Shown: one piece after another, positions 50,077 to 59,101 of the stretch | Layout of the letters: each line of letters begins with the position of its first letter | Numbering within the stretch: position 1 is the first letter of the stretch | From: an uncultured Selenomonadaceae bacterium | Lineage (GTDB): Bacteria; Bacillota; Negativicutes; Selenomonadales; Selenomonadaceae | Assembly (NCBI GenBank): GCA_905234235.1 | Contig: CAJOHN010000014.1 | Location: 1 to 64,000 of the forward strand | Length of the DNA: 64,000 nucleotides | Reading direction: 5' to 3' | Position numbers and translations under genes: made by a program | Notes under the pieces: generated by a model | Told to the model about the DNA's origin: nothing | Seen by the model: the letters and a program-made list of their open reading frames with translations, nothing else | Databases searched by the model: none

Positions 50077-51686
50077 TGCGGCTCGCCTCCCGTCACGTTC
50101 ATTGAAAGTTCGTAGATTGAACGCGTCATTTCACTTTCGCGGAGTGTCCTGCCCAATAACACGGGGCGTATTCCCTTCCAACGTCCTTGCAAAAATTCGC
50201 GCAACCTCACCAGTGAATCTTTTGCCATTGAATTGCCGCCCATATCAGCGAAAACCGCCGTCGCTCTGAACGAACAGAAATTCCCTTGACAAGTGCCCAT
50301 GCCAATCCGCGTCCGCCGCCGTACATCGTCAATGTTAAAAATCGTATCTTCCTTGCAAATCTCCTCGACTTCTGCGCGGGTAACGTTTTCGCACTCGCAA
50401 ATCAACTCGCGACTTTCAACATCACTCTCCAAACGTTCCACGACTCTTTTAAAACGTTCAACGCCCAATCTGGTAGCTGCAAGTTCAGTTCCATACGACG
50501 GGAAAAATTTTCTGGCGCGTTCCTTATCCGCTTGTGAAACTTCGGGAACAATCGGCTCCTCCGCCGTCCGACATTTCTCCGTTACGTTGAGTTTCGCGCA
50601 GATTTGGTCGCAAATTTTTTCCGCCATTAATCTGAACGTCGTAAACTTGCCGCCGACAATCGTGAAGAAACCTTTTAAGCCGTCGCGCTCATGGTCGATA
50701 ATCGCAAAACCTCTGGAAGCCCCGCGCCCGCTTGCTCCGCCCGGCGGAATGTATAAAGGTCTGGAGCCCGCGAACGCCCGCAAAATCCTGAAGTCGCGCA
50801 GATTCTCAAAAGTTTGTTCGCCGATTTTTAAAAGGTTCTCGACTTCTGCGCGGGAGGTGCTTGTGTCTTCGGGGTCTGGAATGCTCATCGACGAAGTGCC
50901 GAGAATCGTAATTGAACCGTGCGGGACAAAAATATCGCCGTCGGAAGATTTATGCAAACGATTGACGACGTGATTAACAATCCGCTGATTAAAAGCAATG
51001 AGCGTGCCCTTGTCAGGTTGAACGCCGATTTCAACGCCCGCGAGCTTTCCGATAAAACCCGCCCAACCGCCGGCAGCATTAACAACAATATCGCAACCGA
51101 TTTCGTAAGTCTCGCCCGTGAATTGGTTACGAACTTTGACGCCGCGCAGTTCTCCGTTGACGGTGTCGAAGCCGATAACTTCAGTGTAAGTTTTAAATCG
51201 TCCGCCGTAACGTCTCGACGAATCAATCAGTTGCCACGCCATACGGAAGCCGTCAATCGCCGCGTCGGGCACAAGGTACGCGCTCTTAACATGCTTGCGA
51301 GAAAGTCTCGGCTCCAATTTAAAAGCCTCGTCCAAAGTTATCGGCGTCGCCTCAATGCCGCTGTCCGCGCAACCTTTAATCCAAAGTTCCTCGTAAGCAG
51401 GGTCGTCAATGTCAAGTCTCGTGAACATGCCGCCGCACGGCTCCACACAACCCTTGCCGATTTTGCACAGGATTTGATTTTCGATAATGCACTCGCGAGC
51501 CGCTTCCTTATCCTTAACGGCATAACGTCCGCCGCTGTGAAGAAGTCCATGATAGCGCGAGCTTGCCCCGTTGATTAAATCTTTTTTCTCAATCAGAAGA
51601 GCCTTGACGCCCCGCATCGACAAATCGCGCAAAATCCCTAACCCCGTCGCGCCGCCGCCGATTATTACGACCGTTGCCTTTTCCAT
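50073..51686 (-). CDS. glpA: Anaerobic glycerol-3-phosphate dehydrogenase subunit A
   Basis: GlpA is the catalytic flavoprotein that oxidises glycerol-3-phosphate to dihydroxyacetone phosphate. The 537-aa protein has the FAD loop 'VVIIGGGATGLGILRDLSMRG', 'GASSRYHGLLHSGGRYAV', and a C-terminal BFD-like [2Fe-2S] domain ('CECENVTRAEVEEIC' ... 'GTCQGNFC'). ATG 51686 is the start, with AAAGGTGAG upstream. It leads the glpABC operon; no glpF or glpK is in the window. Confidence 0.96.
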   Translation of the reverse strand: MEKATVVIIGGGATGLGILRDLSMRGVKALLIEKKDLINGASSRYHGLLHSGGRYAVKDKEAARECIIENQILCKIGKGCVEPCGGMFTRLDIDDPAYEELWIKGCADSGIEATPITLDEAFKLEPRLSRKHVKSAYLVPDAAIDGFRMAWQLIDSSRRYGGRFKTYTEVIGFDTVNGELRGVKVRNQFTGETYEIGCDIVVNAAGGWAGFIGKLAGVEIGVQPDKGTLIAFNQRIVNHVVNRLHKSSDGDIFVPHGSITILGTSSMSIPDPEDTSTSRAEVENLLKIGEQTFENLRDFRILRAFAGSRPLYIPPGGASGRGASRGFAIIDHERDGLKGFFTIVGGKFTTFRLMAEKICDQICAKLNVTEKCRTAEEPIVPEVSQADKERARKFFPSYGTELAATRLGVERFKRVVERLESDVESRELICECENVTRAEVEEICKEDTIFNIDDVRRRTRIGMGTCQGNFCSFRATAVFADMGGNSMAKDSLVRLREFLQGRWKGIRPVLLGRTLRESEMTRSIYELSMNVTGGEPQ

Positions 51687-51807
51687 GTCGCTCACCTTTA
51701 TTAAATTTCTCCTGAAAACTTTATGTAAGATTTTACTGTGCAATTTGGTTTCGGTCAATGCTTGCCGCTAAAAAATCCCCATGCGCTTTGCAACGGATAA
51801 AAATTTT

Positions 51808-51836
51808 TTGGCGCGGCGTTTGATTTGTGCTATAAT
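51808..51836 (+). promoter_or_regulatory. Promoter of the polysaccharide-export permease gene
   Basis: TTGGCG (51808-51813), 17 nt, TATAAT (51831-51836), 30 nt before the start codon. Confidence 0.68.
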
Positions 51837-51866
51837 GCGCCCCGATAAAAATTTGGACGTAAAATA

Positions 51867-52685
51867 ATGACTGTGAAAAATTATCTCAAGAATCTAATCG
51901 GCTTGATTCGCGACATCATCACCAACAGAAATTTTTTATGGCAGATGACTAAGCGCGACTTCCGCCAACGTTATCTCGGTTCGTATCTCGGAATTTTATG
52001 GGCGTTCATTCAACCGACCGTTACGGTTTTTATTTTCTGGTTCGTCTTCCAAGTCGGTTTTAAATCCGTCCCCATGAATAATTTCCCGTTTATCTTATGG
52101 CTTGTGTGCGGAATGTTCCCTTGGTTTTTTCTTAACGAGAGCATTCAGCGGGCGACTTATTCGATTATCGAGAGTTCATTTCTCGTCAAGAAAATTGTTT
52201 TCCGCGTCGAACTCTTGCCGATTGTCAAAATAATTTCTGCGCTTGTCGTGCACTTATTTTTTGTCGGCGTACTGTTTGCAATGTTCGCGGCTTACGGCTA
52301 CTTGCCCACGATTTACAACCTGCAGATAATTTATTATTTCTTCGCGATGATTTGTTTATCTCTGGGGATAAGTTGGATGACGAGTTCGCTGACGGTTTTT
52401 CTACGCGACATTGGGCAGTTAGTTTCGATGCTGTTGCAATTCGGGTTTTGGGGCACGCCGATTTTCTGGAATTTGCAAATGATTCCCGCGCAGTTCCAAT
52501 TTTTTTTGAAACTCAATCCTGCTTATTACGTTGTGGAAGGTTATCGCCAGAGTTTTATTTATCACGAATGGTTTTGGGAGCACGCGCATTTGACGGCGTA
52601 TTATTGGTTCGTGACGGCTTTGATTATGTTTATCGGCGCGTGGTGTTTTAAAAAATTGCGCCCGCACTTTGCCGATGTTCTTTAA
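51867..52685 (+). CDS. ABC-2 type polysaccharide/polyol-phosphate export permease (Wzm/TagG-like)
   Basis: This 272-aa membrane protein with six predicted segments resembles the permeases that export O-antigen, capsule or teichoic acid. 'LWQMTKRDFRQRYLGSYLGILWAFIQP' is a hallmark, as is the late 'LNPAYYVVEGYRQSF'. The ATPase partner (Wzt/TagH) that normally adjoins it is missing; thymidylate kinase follows instead. The ATPase is presumably encoded elsewhere. The ribosome binding site is weak. Confidence 0.9.
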   Translation: MTVKNYLKNLIGLIRDIITNRNFLWQMTKRDFRQRYLGSYLGILWAFIQPTVTVFIFWFVFQVGFKSVPMNNFPFILWLVCGMFPWFFLNESIQRATYSIIESSFLVKKIVFRVELLPIVKIISALVVHLFFVGVLFAMFAAYGYLPTIYNLQIIYYFFAMICLSLGISWMTSSLTVFLRDIGQLVSMLLQFGFWGTPIFWNLQMIPAQFQFFLKLNPAYYVVEGYRQSFIYHEWFWEHAHLTAYYWFVTALIMFIGAWCFKKLRPHFADVL

Positions 52686-52760
52686 CTTGCAGGAAATATC
52701 AACGGCTTGTCTAATAAGTACAGTCATTTTCTTCATAAAAATTTAATGGGGGTGAACGGT

Positions 52761-53411
52761 ATGGGGAAGTTGGTCGTTATCGAAGGCTCAGACGGCTCCG
52801 GCAAGGCGACGCAGACGCGAAAACTTTTTGAACGCCTGCGCGATTTGGAAGTTAATGTGAGGCGCGTGAGCTTTCCCAACTACGAATCCGAATCTTCGGC
52901 GTTGATTACGATGTATCTGCGCGGGGATTTCGGAGGAAACGCGGAGGCTGTCAACCCCTACGCGGCGGCGACATTTTACGCTGTCGACAGATTTGCGGGC
53001 TTTACCGAATGGAAAAATTTTTACGAGGACGGCGGGCTTATTTTATGCGACCGTTATGTCGGCTCCAACATGGCTTATCAAGCGGCGAAGTTTAAAAAGA
53101 AAACCGAGCGCACAAAATTTTTAGCGTGGCTTGACGATTTGGAGTATGAACGATTTAAATTGCCACGTCCCGACATGACAATTTTCCTCGACATGCCGCC
53201 CGCAATAAGTGCCATACTTCGCAAAGAGCGCGGGCGCGAAGATATTCACGAATCCGATGCCGAATACATGAGCAAAATTTACAACGTGTACAAGGAAATC
53301 GCGCAGAAATTTGATTGGAAGGTTGTAAACTGCGCGGATAAAAATTTTGCGCGGAGCTCGACTGACATTCACGAAAATATTTTGGCTTTGGTTGAGGAAA
53401 TTTTAATCTGA
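52761..53411 (+). CDS. tmk: Thymidylate kinase
   Basis: This dTMP kinase of 216 aa has P-loop 'VIEGSDGSGKATQ' (Ala in place of the first Thr of the common GKTTQ), 'ADRY'-type 'CDRYVGSNMAYQ', and a lid 'ERGREDIHESD'. ATG 52761 is the start, behind GGGGGTG. A strong terminator follows. Confidence 0.92.
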   Translation: MGKLVVIEGSDGSGKATQTRKLFERLRDLEVNVRRVSFPNYESESSALITMYLRGDFGGNAEAVNPYAAATFYAVDRFAGFTEWKNFYEDGGLILCDRYVGSNMAYQAAKFKKKTERTKFLAWLDDLEYERFKLPRPDMTIFLDMPPAISAILRKERGREDIHESDAEYMSKIYNVYKEIAQKFDWKVVNCADKNFARSSTDIHENILALVEEILI

Positions 53412-53414
53412 GAA

Positions 53415-53446
53415 AGCCCCTTCCGATTTTGGAGGGGGCTACTTTT
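53415..53446 (+). terminator. Terminator after tmk
   Basis: AGCCCCTTCC pairs with GGAGGGGGCT, followed by ACTTTT. Confidence 0.82.
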
Positions 53447-53477
53447 AAGAAAATTTCCTTTGATAGGTTGATGTTTC

Positions 53478-54275
53478 TTGTTGGAATATGAATTCATGCG
53501 GAATGCTTTAGCGGCGGTGTTGCTCGTGACGCCGTTATTTGGTTTGCTGTCGACAATGGTTGTCTCGAATCGAATGGCGTTTTTCTCGGACTCGCTGGGG
53601 CACGGAGCATTTACGGGCATAGCAATCGGCGCGTTAATCGGCGTCGGCTCAGAAATTTTCGGGCTGTTAGGCTTCTCGATAATCTTTGCATTGCTGATAA
53701 CGTACATAAAAAATAAATCACACGCGGGCGCGGACACGGTTATTGGAGTCTTCAGCTCTACAGCGATAGCTTTGGGTTTAATGTTGATGTCGGCGGGCGG
53801 GCAGTTCAATAAATTTTCGCGCTTCCTAATCGGCGACTTACTCAGCATATCCAAAAGCGATTTAACATGGTTAGCTTTGGTATTTTTAATCGTCGTGATA
53901 AGTTGGGCGATACTTTTCAACCGCTTGCTGATATTGTCGGTGAATCAGACGCTGGCACGCAGTCGCGGGATAAAAACGCAACTCGTCGAATCGATTTTTG
54001 CGATATTGTTAGCGGTCGTGGTAGCGTTAAGCATTCAATGGGTCGGCATTTTGATAATCAACGCGCTATTGGTGTTACCGGCGGCGGCGGCGCGCAACGT
54101 CACCAATTCCGTTAAAAGTTACCACGTCTTGAGCGTATTGATAGCGTTAATTTCGGGCTTAACAGGTTTGGTAGCGGCTTACGAGATAAATTCGGCGGCG
54201 GGCGCGACAATCGTAGTTTGCGCGGCGATATTTTATTTCGTGACGCTGATTTTAAAGCCGCGATTCATAAAGTAG
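53478..54275 (+). CDS. znuB: ABC-3 family metal (Zn/Mn) transporter permease
   Basis: This 265-aa protein with about eight membrane segments resembles ZnuB/MntB permeases, with 'AFFSDSLGHGAFTGIAIG', 'FSSTAIALGL' and 'INALLVLPAAAARN'. TTG 53478 gives 'MLEYEFMRNAL', the usual family N-terminus; the ribosome binding site is weak. No ATPase or zinc-binding lipoprotein gene adjoins it, unlike typical znuABC clusters. Metal specificity is uncertain. Confidence 0.88.
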   Translation: MLEYEFMRNALAAVLLVTPLFGLLSTMVVSNRMAFFSDSLGHGAFTGIAIGALIGVGSEIFGLLGFSIIFALLITYIKNKSHAGADTVIGVFSSTAIALGLMLMSAGGQFNKFSRFLIGDLLSISKSDLTWLALVFLIVVISWAILFNRLLILSVNQTLARSRGIKTQLVESIFAILLAVVVALSIQWVGILIINALLVLPAAAARNVTNSVKSYHVLSVLIALISGLTGLVAAYEINSAAGATIVVCAAIFYFVTLILKPRFIK

Positions 54276-54287
54276 GAGGCTTTTTGA

Positions 54288-55181
54288 TTGAAAAGGAGTT
54301 TGGCATTAATCCTCGTCGGCATGGCGGGGATTTTTTGGGCGAGTTCGGGCGTCGCGGCGCAAGATTTTTTTATGTACTCGGAAAAAACTGCGATGGAGCT
54401 CACGAATATCAGAATGTGCGTCGCGGGCTTGGTTTTGATAATAGTTTCATTGCGGAGCAAAAAATTTTGGCGGACGACGACGATATTAAACAGCGAGCCG
54501 AGAAATTGGCTTGACGTAATAATTTACGGGATAATCGGCATGGTTTTAATGCAATACACTTACTTTAAAGGGATAGAGACGGGCGGCGCGGCGGCGGCTA
54601 CGGTAATTTGTTACACGTGCCCTGCGATGGTTGTTTTATGGGAAAGTTTTTACGGCAGACGATTCCCCAGATTCGGCGAAGTCTTAGCAGTAGTGTTCGC
54701 GATGCTGGGAGTATTTTTATTGGTGACGGGCGGCAACCCCACAAAATTATTGGTACCGCTCAGTTGCGTACTTTGGAGTTTGGCAAGCGGCGCGACTTTT
54801 GCTTTCAGCGCGATATATCCCAAACATTTATTTGCAAAAAAAATTGACCCGCTATTTTTAACGGGCGTAGGAATGTTTATCGGCGGGCTGTTTACATTTT
54901 CTTTGATAAACGATTGGAATTGGAGCGGATTTTTTACGTCGGAAGTAAGTTTCGATGTGATTTGGATAATAATTTTCGGGACGGTTGCGGCGTTTCTGAG
55001 TTTCAACGCGGGCTTGAAATATTTAACGCCGGAGGAAGCGTCAATCACGGCGACGACGGAACCTGCGGCGTCAGTGGTGATAAGTTGGATAATTTTCGGT
55101 ACGGCTTTCGGACTCGTTGAATCGTTCGGGATAATTTTAGTTTTGCTGGCGATAATAACGCCGTCGATAGTGAAAAGATAA
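54288..55181 (+). CDS. EamA/DMT superfamily transporter
   Basis: This 297-aa integral membrane protein of ten predicted helices is arranged as two EamA repeats ('GMAGIFWASSGVAAQ' and 'TVAAFLSFNAGLKYLTPEEASI'). Such proteins export or import amino acids, nucleosides or other metabolites. The substrate cannot be told. TTG 54288 is the start, behind AGGAGG. It ends one base before the convergent cbiG stop. Confidence 0.88.
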   Translation: MKRSLALILVGMAGIFWASSGVAAQDFFMYSEKTAMELTNIRMCVAGLVLIIVSLRSKKFWRTTTILNSEPRNWLDVIIYGIIGMVLMQYTYFKGIETGGAAAATVICYTCPAMVVLWESFYGRRFPRFGEVLAVVFAMLGVFLLVTGGNPTKLLVPLSCVLWSLASGATFAFSAIYPKHLFAKKIDPLFLTGVGMFIGGLFTFSLINDWNWSGFFTSEVSFDVIWIIIFGTVAAFLSFNAGLKYLTPEEASITATTEPAASVVISWIIFGTAFGLVESFGIILVLLAIITPSIVKR

Positions 55182-56072
55182 TTATTTTTCCCAGAGCAAG
55201 GCAACAGTCACGCCCTTAAAGGCAGTTTTGGGGAGGGCAAAGCGTGCATTTTCTACGCAACAAAGAGCCGCCGCCTCACAAACATTGCCGACGCCGACTG
55301 AACGCATAACGAATTTTGATTCTTCGAGTTTGTACTCGTCGATTTTTTTTTGGATCTCAGCGACGGAGAAAAATTTTACCTCCAAGCCCATAACTTCAGC
55401 CAGCGAAGTAAGTCCGGTTTCGTCCCTTTTAACGTCGACGCTCGCCAAAAGTTTTACGCGCTCAATAGGTTGATGAATCATTGCGCAGGCGTGTTGAATT
55501 GCCTCGAAAATTTTTAGCGATGAAGTTCCGCGTCGGCAACCGACACCCGCGATAAGATTTTGTGGAATTAAATTCAATCGAACGTCGCCCGCCGTAACGA
55601 AAACATCTTCGCCGCGCAGAATCGCCGAGTTAATCGCCTTAATCGCCTCTTTAGGTTCAGGAATAAGTCCAAGCTTGGAAGAAACGGCGTCGACAGAAAA
55701 TTTCCCAGCCACATCAGTTGCCGTCGTGATAACAGGATTCGCTTCGATAGCCTTAGCAATTTTAATCGCAAGTTCATTCGCCCGTCCGACGTGCCCGCTT
55801 AAAAGGCTGATAACATTTTGTCCGCGCTCGTCGATAACCAAAACCGCAGGGTCGCTGAGTTTGCTGACGATATGCGGCGCGATCATTCGCACGACAATCC
55901 CCGCCGCGCAGATAAAAATAAGTCCGTCAAACTTGCCAAAAACAGTCGCTACCAATTCGGAGAGCTTCTCGAAATTTCTTCCCTTAGTAAAAATCTGCCC
56001 GCCGACTTGCGCGGAAATTTTATCGGCGAGGCGTTTGCCGTTCGCTGTCAATGATATAATTGCTGTTCTCAA
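55182..56072 (-). CDS. cbiG: Cobalt-precorrin-5A hydrolase
   Basis: CbiG opens the lactone ring of cobalt-precorrin-5A in the anaerobic cobalamin pathway. The 296-aa protein shows 'FICAAGIVVRMIAPHI', 'VIDERGQNVISLLSGHVGRANELA' and the C-terminal 'GVGCRRGTSSLKIFEAI'. TTG 56072 is the start, one base after the cbiF stop and behind AGGCGAG. Confidence 0.93.
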   Translation of the reverse strand: MRTAIISLTANGKRLADKISAQVGGQIFTKGRNFEKLSELVATVFGKFDGLIFICAAGIVVRMIAPHIVSKLSDPAVLVIDERGQNVISLLSGHVGRANELAIKIAKAIEANPVITTATDVAGKFSVDAVSSKLGLIPEPKEAIKAINSAILRGEDVFVTAGDVRLNLIPQNLIAGVGCRRGTSSLKIFEAIQHACAMIHQPIERVKLLASVDVKRDETGLTSLAEVMGLEVKFFSVAEIQKKIDEYKLEESKFVMRSVGVGNVCEAAALCCVENARFALPKTAFKGVTVALLWEK

Positions 56073-56073
56073 T

Positions 56074-56835
56074 TTAAAATCTCGCCTGCCTGAACATATG
56101 ACTGAATCTCGGAGAATAAAGACTGGACTTCTGATAACTTTTTGAATCGAGGCAGTGCCCGATGATTACCAACGCCGTGCGGTCAATGTTTGCCTCCTTG
56201 ACTTGCTGAACGATATTATCGAGCCGCCCTTTAATAATTTTCTCTTCGCCCGGCCAAGACGCTTTATAAACCACCGCGACGGGTGTCGACGATTTGAAGC
56301 CCGCGCTCATGAGGTCGCGTTTAATTTCATCCAAAAGATTTACCGACAAGAATATGCAAAGCGTCGTTTGATGTTGCGCGAGTTTTTTAAGTGATTCGGT
56401 ATCGGGGACGGGAGTACGTCCGCCGCGCCGAGTGATTATTACCGTCTGCGTCACGCCCGGCAATGTGTATTCTTGTTTGAGAGCTGCCGCCGCCGCTAAG
56501 AATGAACTCACGCCCGGCGTTACATCAAATTCTATGCCACGCTCGGTCATCGCGTCCATCTGCTCTTGAATCGCGCCGTAAATTGACGGGTCGCCCGTGT
56601 GCAAACGAACTGTCATCTTGCCCGCCTTTTCCGCCAGCGTTATGACGTGCAAAACTTCCTCCAACATCATCTGCGCGGAGTTGTAGATTTCTGCTTCGGG
56701 CTTGCAAATTTGTAGAATGTCCTCGTTGACGAGCGAACCCGCATAAATTACGACGTCTGCCTTGCTTAAAAGTTTGTGTCCTTTGACTGTGATTAATTCG
56801 GGGTCGCCCGGACCCGCTCCCACTATATGAACCAT
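56074..56835 (-). CDS. cbiF: Cobalt-precorrin-4 C11-methyltransferase
   Basis: CbiF methylates cobalt-precorrin-4 with S-adenosylmethionine. The 253-aa protein has 'HIVGAGPGDPELITVKGHKLL', 'RLHTGDPSIYGAIQEQMDAM' and 'TPGVSSFLAAAAALKQEYTLP'. ATG 56835 is the start, 8 nt after AAAGGTGG. It forms a pair with cbiG, the adjacent steps of the pathway. No B12 riboswitch box is visible upstream. Confidence 0.95.
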   Translation of the reverse strand: MVHIVGAGPGDPELITVKGHKLLSKADVVIYAGSLVNEDILQICKPEAEIYNSAQMMLEEVLHVITLAEKAGKMTVRLHTGDPSIYGAIQEQMDAMTERGIEFDVTPGVSSFLAAAAALKQEYTLPGVTQTVIITRRGGRTPVPDTESLKKLAQHQTTLCIFLSVNLLDEIKRDLMSAGFKSSTPVAVVYKASWPGEEKIIKGRLDNIVQQVKEANIDRTALVIIGHCLDSKSYQKSSLYSPRFSHMFRQARF

Positions 56836-56950
56836 CACCCATACCACCTTTGCGAAAAATTCTGAAACAATTTTATCACGCGCCGATTTTTCACGCAACG
56901 CCAATAACCGCGCCCTCCAAAAATTTTTTAGCCTTTTCAGGAAAAAATTC

Positions 56951-56979
56951 TTGTGCCGTAAAAATTTTTATGGTATCAT
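56951..56979 (+). promoter_or_regulatory. Possible promoter of the flagellin gene
   Basis: TTGTGC (56951-56956), 17 nt, TATCAT (56974-56979). I see no sigma-28 type box. Confidence 0.45.
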
Positions 56980-57030
56980 CAACCTAGACAAGTGGCAGGA
57001 ATTTTCAGATTCAAGAAAGGGTGAATCAAA

Positions 57031-57924
57031 ATGGCTATGACAGTAGGCGGCGTGAATCATTATGTAAGCAATTATAACAGCATTAACAACGTCACGCAAA
57101 AAACGCTTCAAAAAATCACAACGGGTACCAATTACCCGACTGCATCAGCGGGCGCGTCTGAATATGCGATAGCCGCCCGCTTGTCAAACAACATCGGCTC
57201 AACGGCACAATCAATCCAGAACACTCAGAACATCAGCTCCGCAATCAGAGTTTCGGAAGGCGCGACCAATAACACTATCAAAGCCTTGACAGCAATTAAG
57301 GAACATATTGTCAACGCGGCTAACGATACAAACGGCGCGCTGGATCGTCAGGCTATTCAAGCGGAAATCAATCAAATCATTTCGCAAATCGACGCCAATG
57401 CTTATGTCCAGTACAACGGCATGAATATGCTTGACGGCTCCAGAAACGGAATGGTGCTCGCCGGTATTGACGGCTACGAGAATTTCCAAGCCGGAGACCT
57501 CCGCTCCACAACTTTAGGCTTGACGGACTCGCAAGGCAATGTTAAAATCGACGTGTCGACGGCTGAAGCGGCATCCAGTTCTTTGAAAATCGTCGACCAA
57601 GCTAACACGGTTGTAGGAGATCTTCTCGACAGTATGCATGTATTGGGTGATTATGTCGTGGATGGTTTCACGTTTGAAACTTTGGATCCTGCTCTTGACG
57701 AGGCGACGACGCAAGGCGCACAACTTCAACGCTTGGAATTCCAACAGGCAAATTATACGACTATGGAAGAAAATCAGCTCGGCGCGTTGTCAACCATAAA
57801 CGACGCCGACATCGCACGACAGGTTACGGAATTGCGTAGCCAACAAACCTTAGAACAATTTGCCTTATTCGGAATGAAAATGTTCAATCAAAATCGCGCA
57901 AGCATCTCGCAATTATTACCATAA
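57031..57924 (+). CDS. Short flagellin
   Basis: This 297-aa flagellin holds only the conserved coiled D0/D1 ends. The N-terminal part has 'LQKITTGTNYPTASAGASEYAIAARLSNN' features, and the C-terminal part 'STINDADIARQVTELRSQQT' and 'ALFGMKMFNQNRASISQLL'. Little variable middle domain exists. It probably forms or caps a thin filament, or is one of several flagellins. It is not beside other flagellar genes. ATG 57031 follows AAGGGTG. Confidence 0.88.
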   Translation: MAMTVGGVNHYVSNYNSINNVTQKTLQKITTGTNYPTASAGASEYAIAARLSNNIGSTAQSIQNTQNISSAIRVSEGATNNTIKALTAIKEHIVNAANDTNGALDRQAIQAEINQIISQIDANAYVQYNGMNMLDGSRNGMVLAGIDGYENFQAGDLRSTTLGLTDSQGNVKIDVSTAEAASSSLKIVDQANTVVGDLLDSMHVLGDYVVDGFTFETLDPALDEATTQGAQLQRLEFQQANYTTMEENQLGALSTINDADIARQVTELRSQQTLEQFALFGMKMFNQNRASISQLLP

Positions 57925-57932
57925 AGATTAGC

Positions 57933-58006
57933 GCGGGCATAGTTCATCGGTAGAATGAGAGCTTCCCAAGCTTTAGAGGTGGGTTCGATTCCCATTGCCC
58001 GCTCCA
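57933..58006 (+). tRNA. tRNA-Gly (anticodon CCC)
   Basis: The 74-nt cloverleaf has acceptor stem GCGGGCA/TGCCCGC, D-arm 'AGTTCATCGGTAGAAT', anticodon stem AGAGC/GCTTT with loop TTCCCAA (anticodon CCC), T-arm GTGGGTTCGATTCCCAT, and encoded CCA. It reads codon GGG. Confidence 0.95.
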
Positions 58007-58017
58007 TAAGAAATTTC

Positions 58018-58048
58018 AGAGGCACGTCCAAGCGGCGTGTCTCTTTGC
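58018..58048 (+). terminator. Terminator after tRNA-Gly
   Basis: AGAGGCACG pairs with CGTGTCTCT, followed by TTGCGTT. Confidence 0.65.
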
Positions 58049-58060
58049 GTTATACAAAGC

Positions 58061-58088
58061 TTGCTTTTTTCGTAAAGCATGATATAAT
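58061..58088 (+). promoter_or_regulatory. Promoter of the zinc-ribbon gene
   Basis: TTGCTT (58061-58066), 16 nt, TATAAT (58083-58088). Confidence 0.68.
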
Positions 58089-58161
58089 CCCCGCGTGTCG
58101 ATTCAAGTAACGTTGCGAGTCGAACAGAAGAATTTTTTTATGCTGTAAGGAGATTTTTTTA

Positions 58162-58461
58162 ATGGCTTTTGAAGACAAAACACTCGTGTGCAAGGACTGC
58201 GGAAAAGAATTCATCTTCAGCGCGGGCGAACAGGAATTTTATCAAGAACGCGGCTTCGAGAATGAGCCCGTTCGTTGTCGCGACTGCAGAGGCAAACGTA
58301 AGCGCAATCGCGACGGCGGCGAGCAACGCCAAATGTTCACCGTAATCTGCGCGGACTGCGGTAAGGAAACCGAAGTCCCATTTGAACCGAAAAACGATCG
58401 CCCGATTTACTGCCGCGATTGTTTCAGCAAACATCGTCCTGCGCGGCGAGCCCAATTCTAA
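58162..58461 (+). CDS. Double zinc-ribbon protein
   Basis: This 99-aa protein has two Cys4 zinc ribbons: 'CKDCGKEF...CRDCRGKRKR' and 'CADCGKETEVPF...CRDCFSKHRP'. This CxxC-x17-CxxC type is common in Firmicutes and of unknown function. Basic stretches after each ribbon suggest nucleic-acid contact. ATG 58162 follows AAGGAG; it is a single-gene unit with its own promoter and terminator. Confidence 0.82.
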   Translation: MAFEDKTLVCKDCGKEFIFSAGEQEFYQERGFENEPVRCRDCRGKRKRNRDGGEQRQMFTVICADCGKETEVPFEPKNDRPIYCRDCFSKHRPARRAQF

Positions 58462-58488
58462 TAAAGTCTCACGTCGAAAGAAAAATAT

Positions 58489-58522
58489 AGCTCGAAAAAA
58501 TCTTCGGGCTTTATTTTTTTTT
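58489..58522 (+). terminator. Terminator after the zinc-ribbon gene
   Basis: AGCTCGAA pairs with TTCGGGCT (one G-U), followed by a run of nine T. Confidence 0.82.
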
Positions 58523-58564
58523 GTCAATGTGATAAACTGGTAAAAATTTTTTGGAGGGATTCAA

Positions 58565-59026
58565 ATGAAAATTGCAATGGCGAACGACCACGCCGGAACT
58601 CAACTCAAAAATCAGATTAAGGCTTATCTCGAAGAGCAGGGACACGAGGTAAAAGACTTCGGCACTTACGACGAGGGAGCTTGCGACCTTTCCGATTTCG
58701 TTTATCCTGCGGCATTGGCGGTTGCGAAGGGCGAATGCGATCGCGGCATTTTCGTTGACGGCGTCGGCTACGGTTCGGCACTCATCGCCAACAAAATCTA
58801 CGGCATTTACGCGGCTGTCTGTCAAGATCCGTTCTGCGCGCAACTTTCCCGCGAACACACCGATTCTAACGTCCTATGTATCGGCGGAAAAATTATCGGC
58901 TCGGCTATCGCTATGGAAATCGTCAAAACTTGGATGAAAACCGAACCGCTCACCGCTGAAAAATATCGTCGCCGCGTTCAGAAAGTTGCCGACATCAACG
59001 ATAAGCACTGCGTCCCCGTAAAATAA
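58565..59026 (+). CDS. rpiB: RpiB/LacAB-family sugar-phosphate isomerase, atypical active site
   Basis: This 153-aa protein has the RpiB fold signatures 'MANDHAG', 'DFGTYDEGACDLSDFVYPAA', 'HTDSNVLCIGGKIIG'. At the position of the catalytic Cys of E. coli-type RpiB (in ICGTGIGMSIAANK) it reads 'VDGVGYGSALIANK', with Asp. Ribose-5-phosphate/ribulose-5-phosphate interconversion is the default call, but another sugar phosphate is possible. ATG 58565 follows GGAGGG. Confidence 0.8.
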   Translation: MKIAMANDHAGTQLKNQIKAYLEEQGHEVKDFGTYDEGACDLSDFVYPAALAVAKGECDRGIFVDGVGYGSALIANKIYGIYAAVCQDPFCAQLSREHTDSNVLCIGGKIIGSAIAMEIVKTWMKTEPLTAEKYRRRVQKVADINDKHCVPVK

Positions 59027-59101
59027 ATCTTCGACAAAACTTTTTGCGCCTCGACAATATCGGGGCAACTTTTTTTGCAAATTTTTTAGGGAGAGGGTTT
59101 T

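Noticed and set aside
55182-57030. A cobalamin riboswitch upstream of cbiF-cbiG
   Set aside because: I could not find a B12-box-like GCCACTG element or a sufficiently long structured leader before cbiF.
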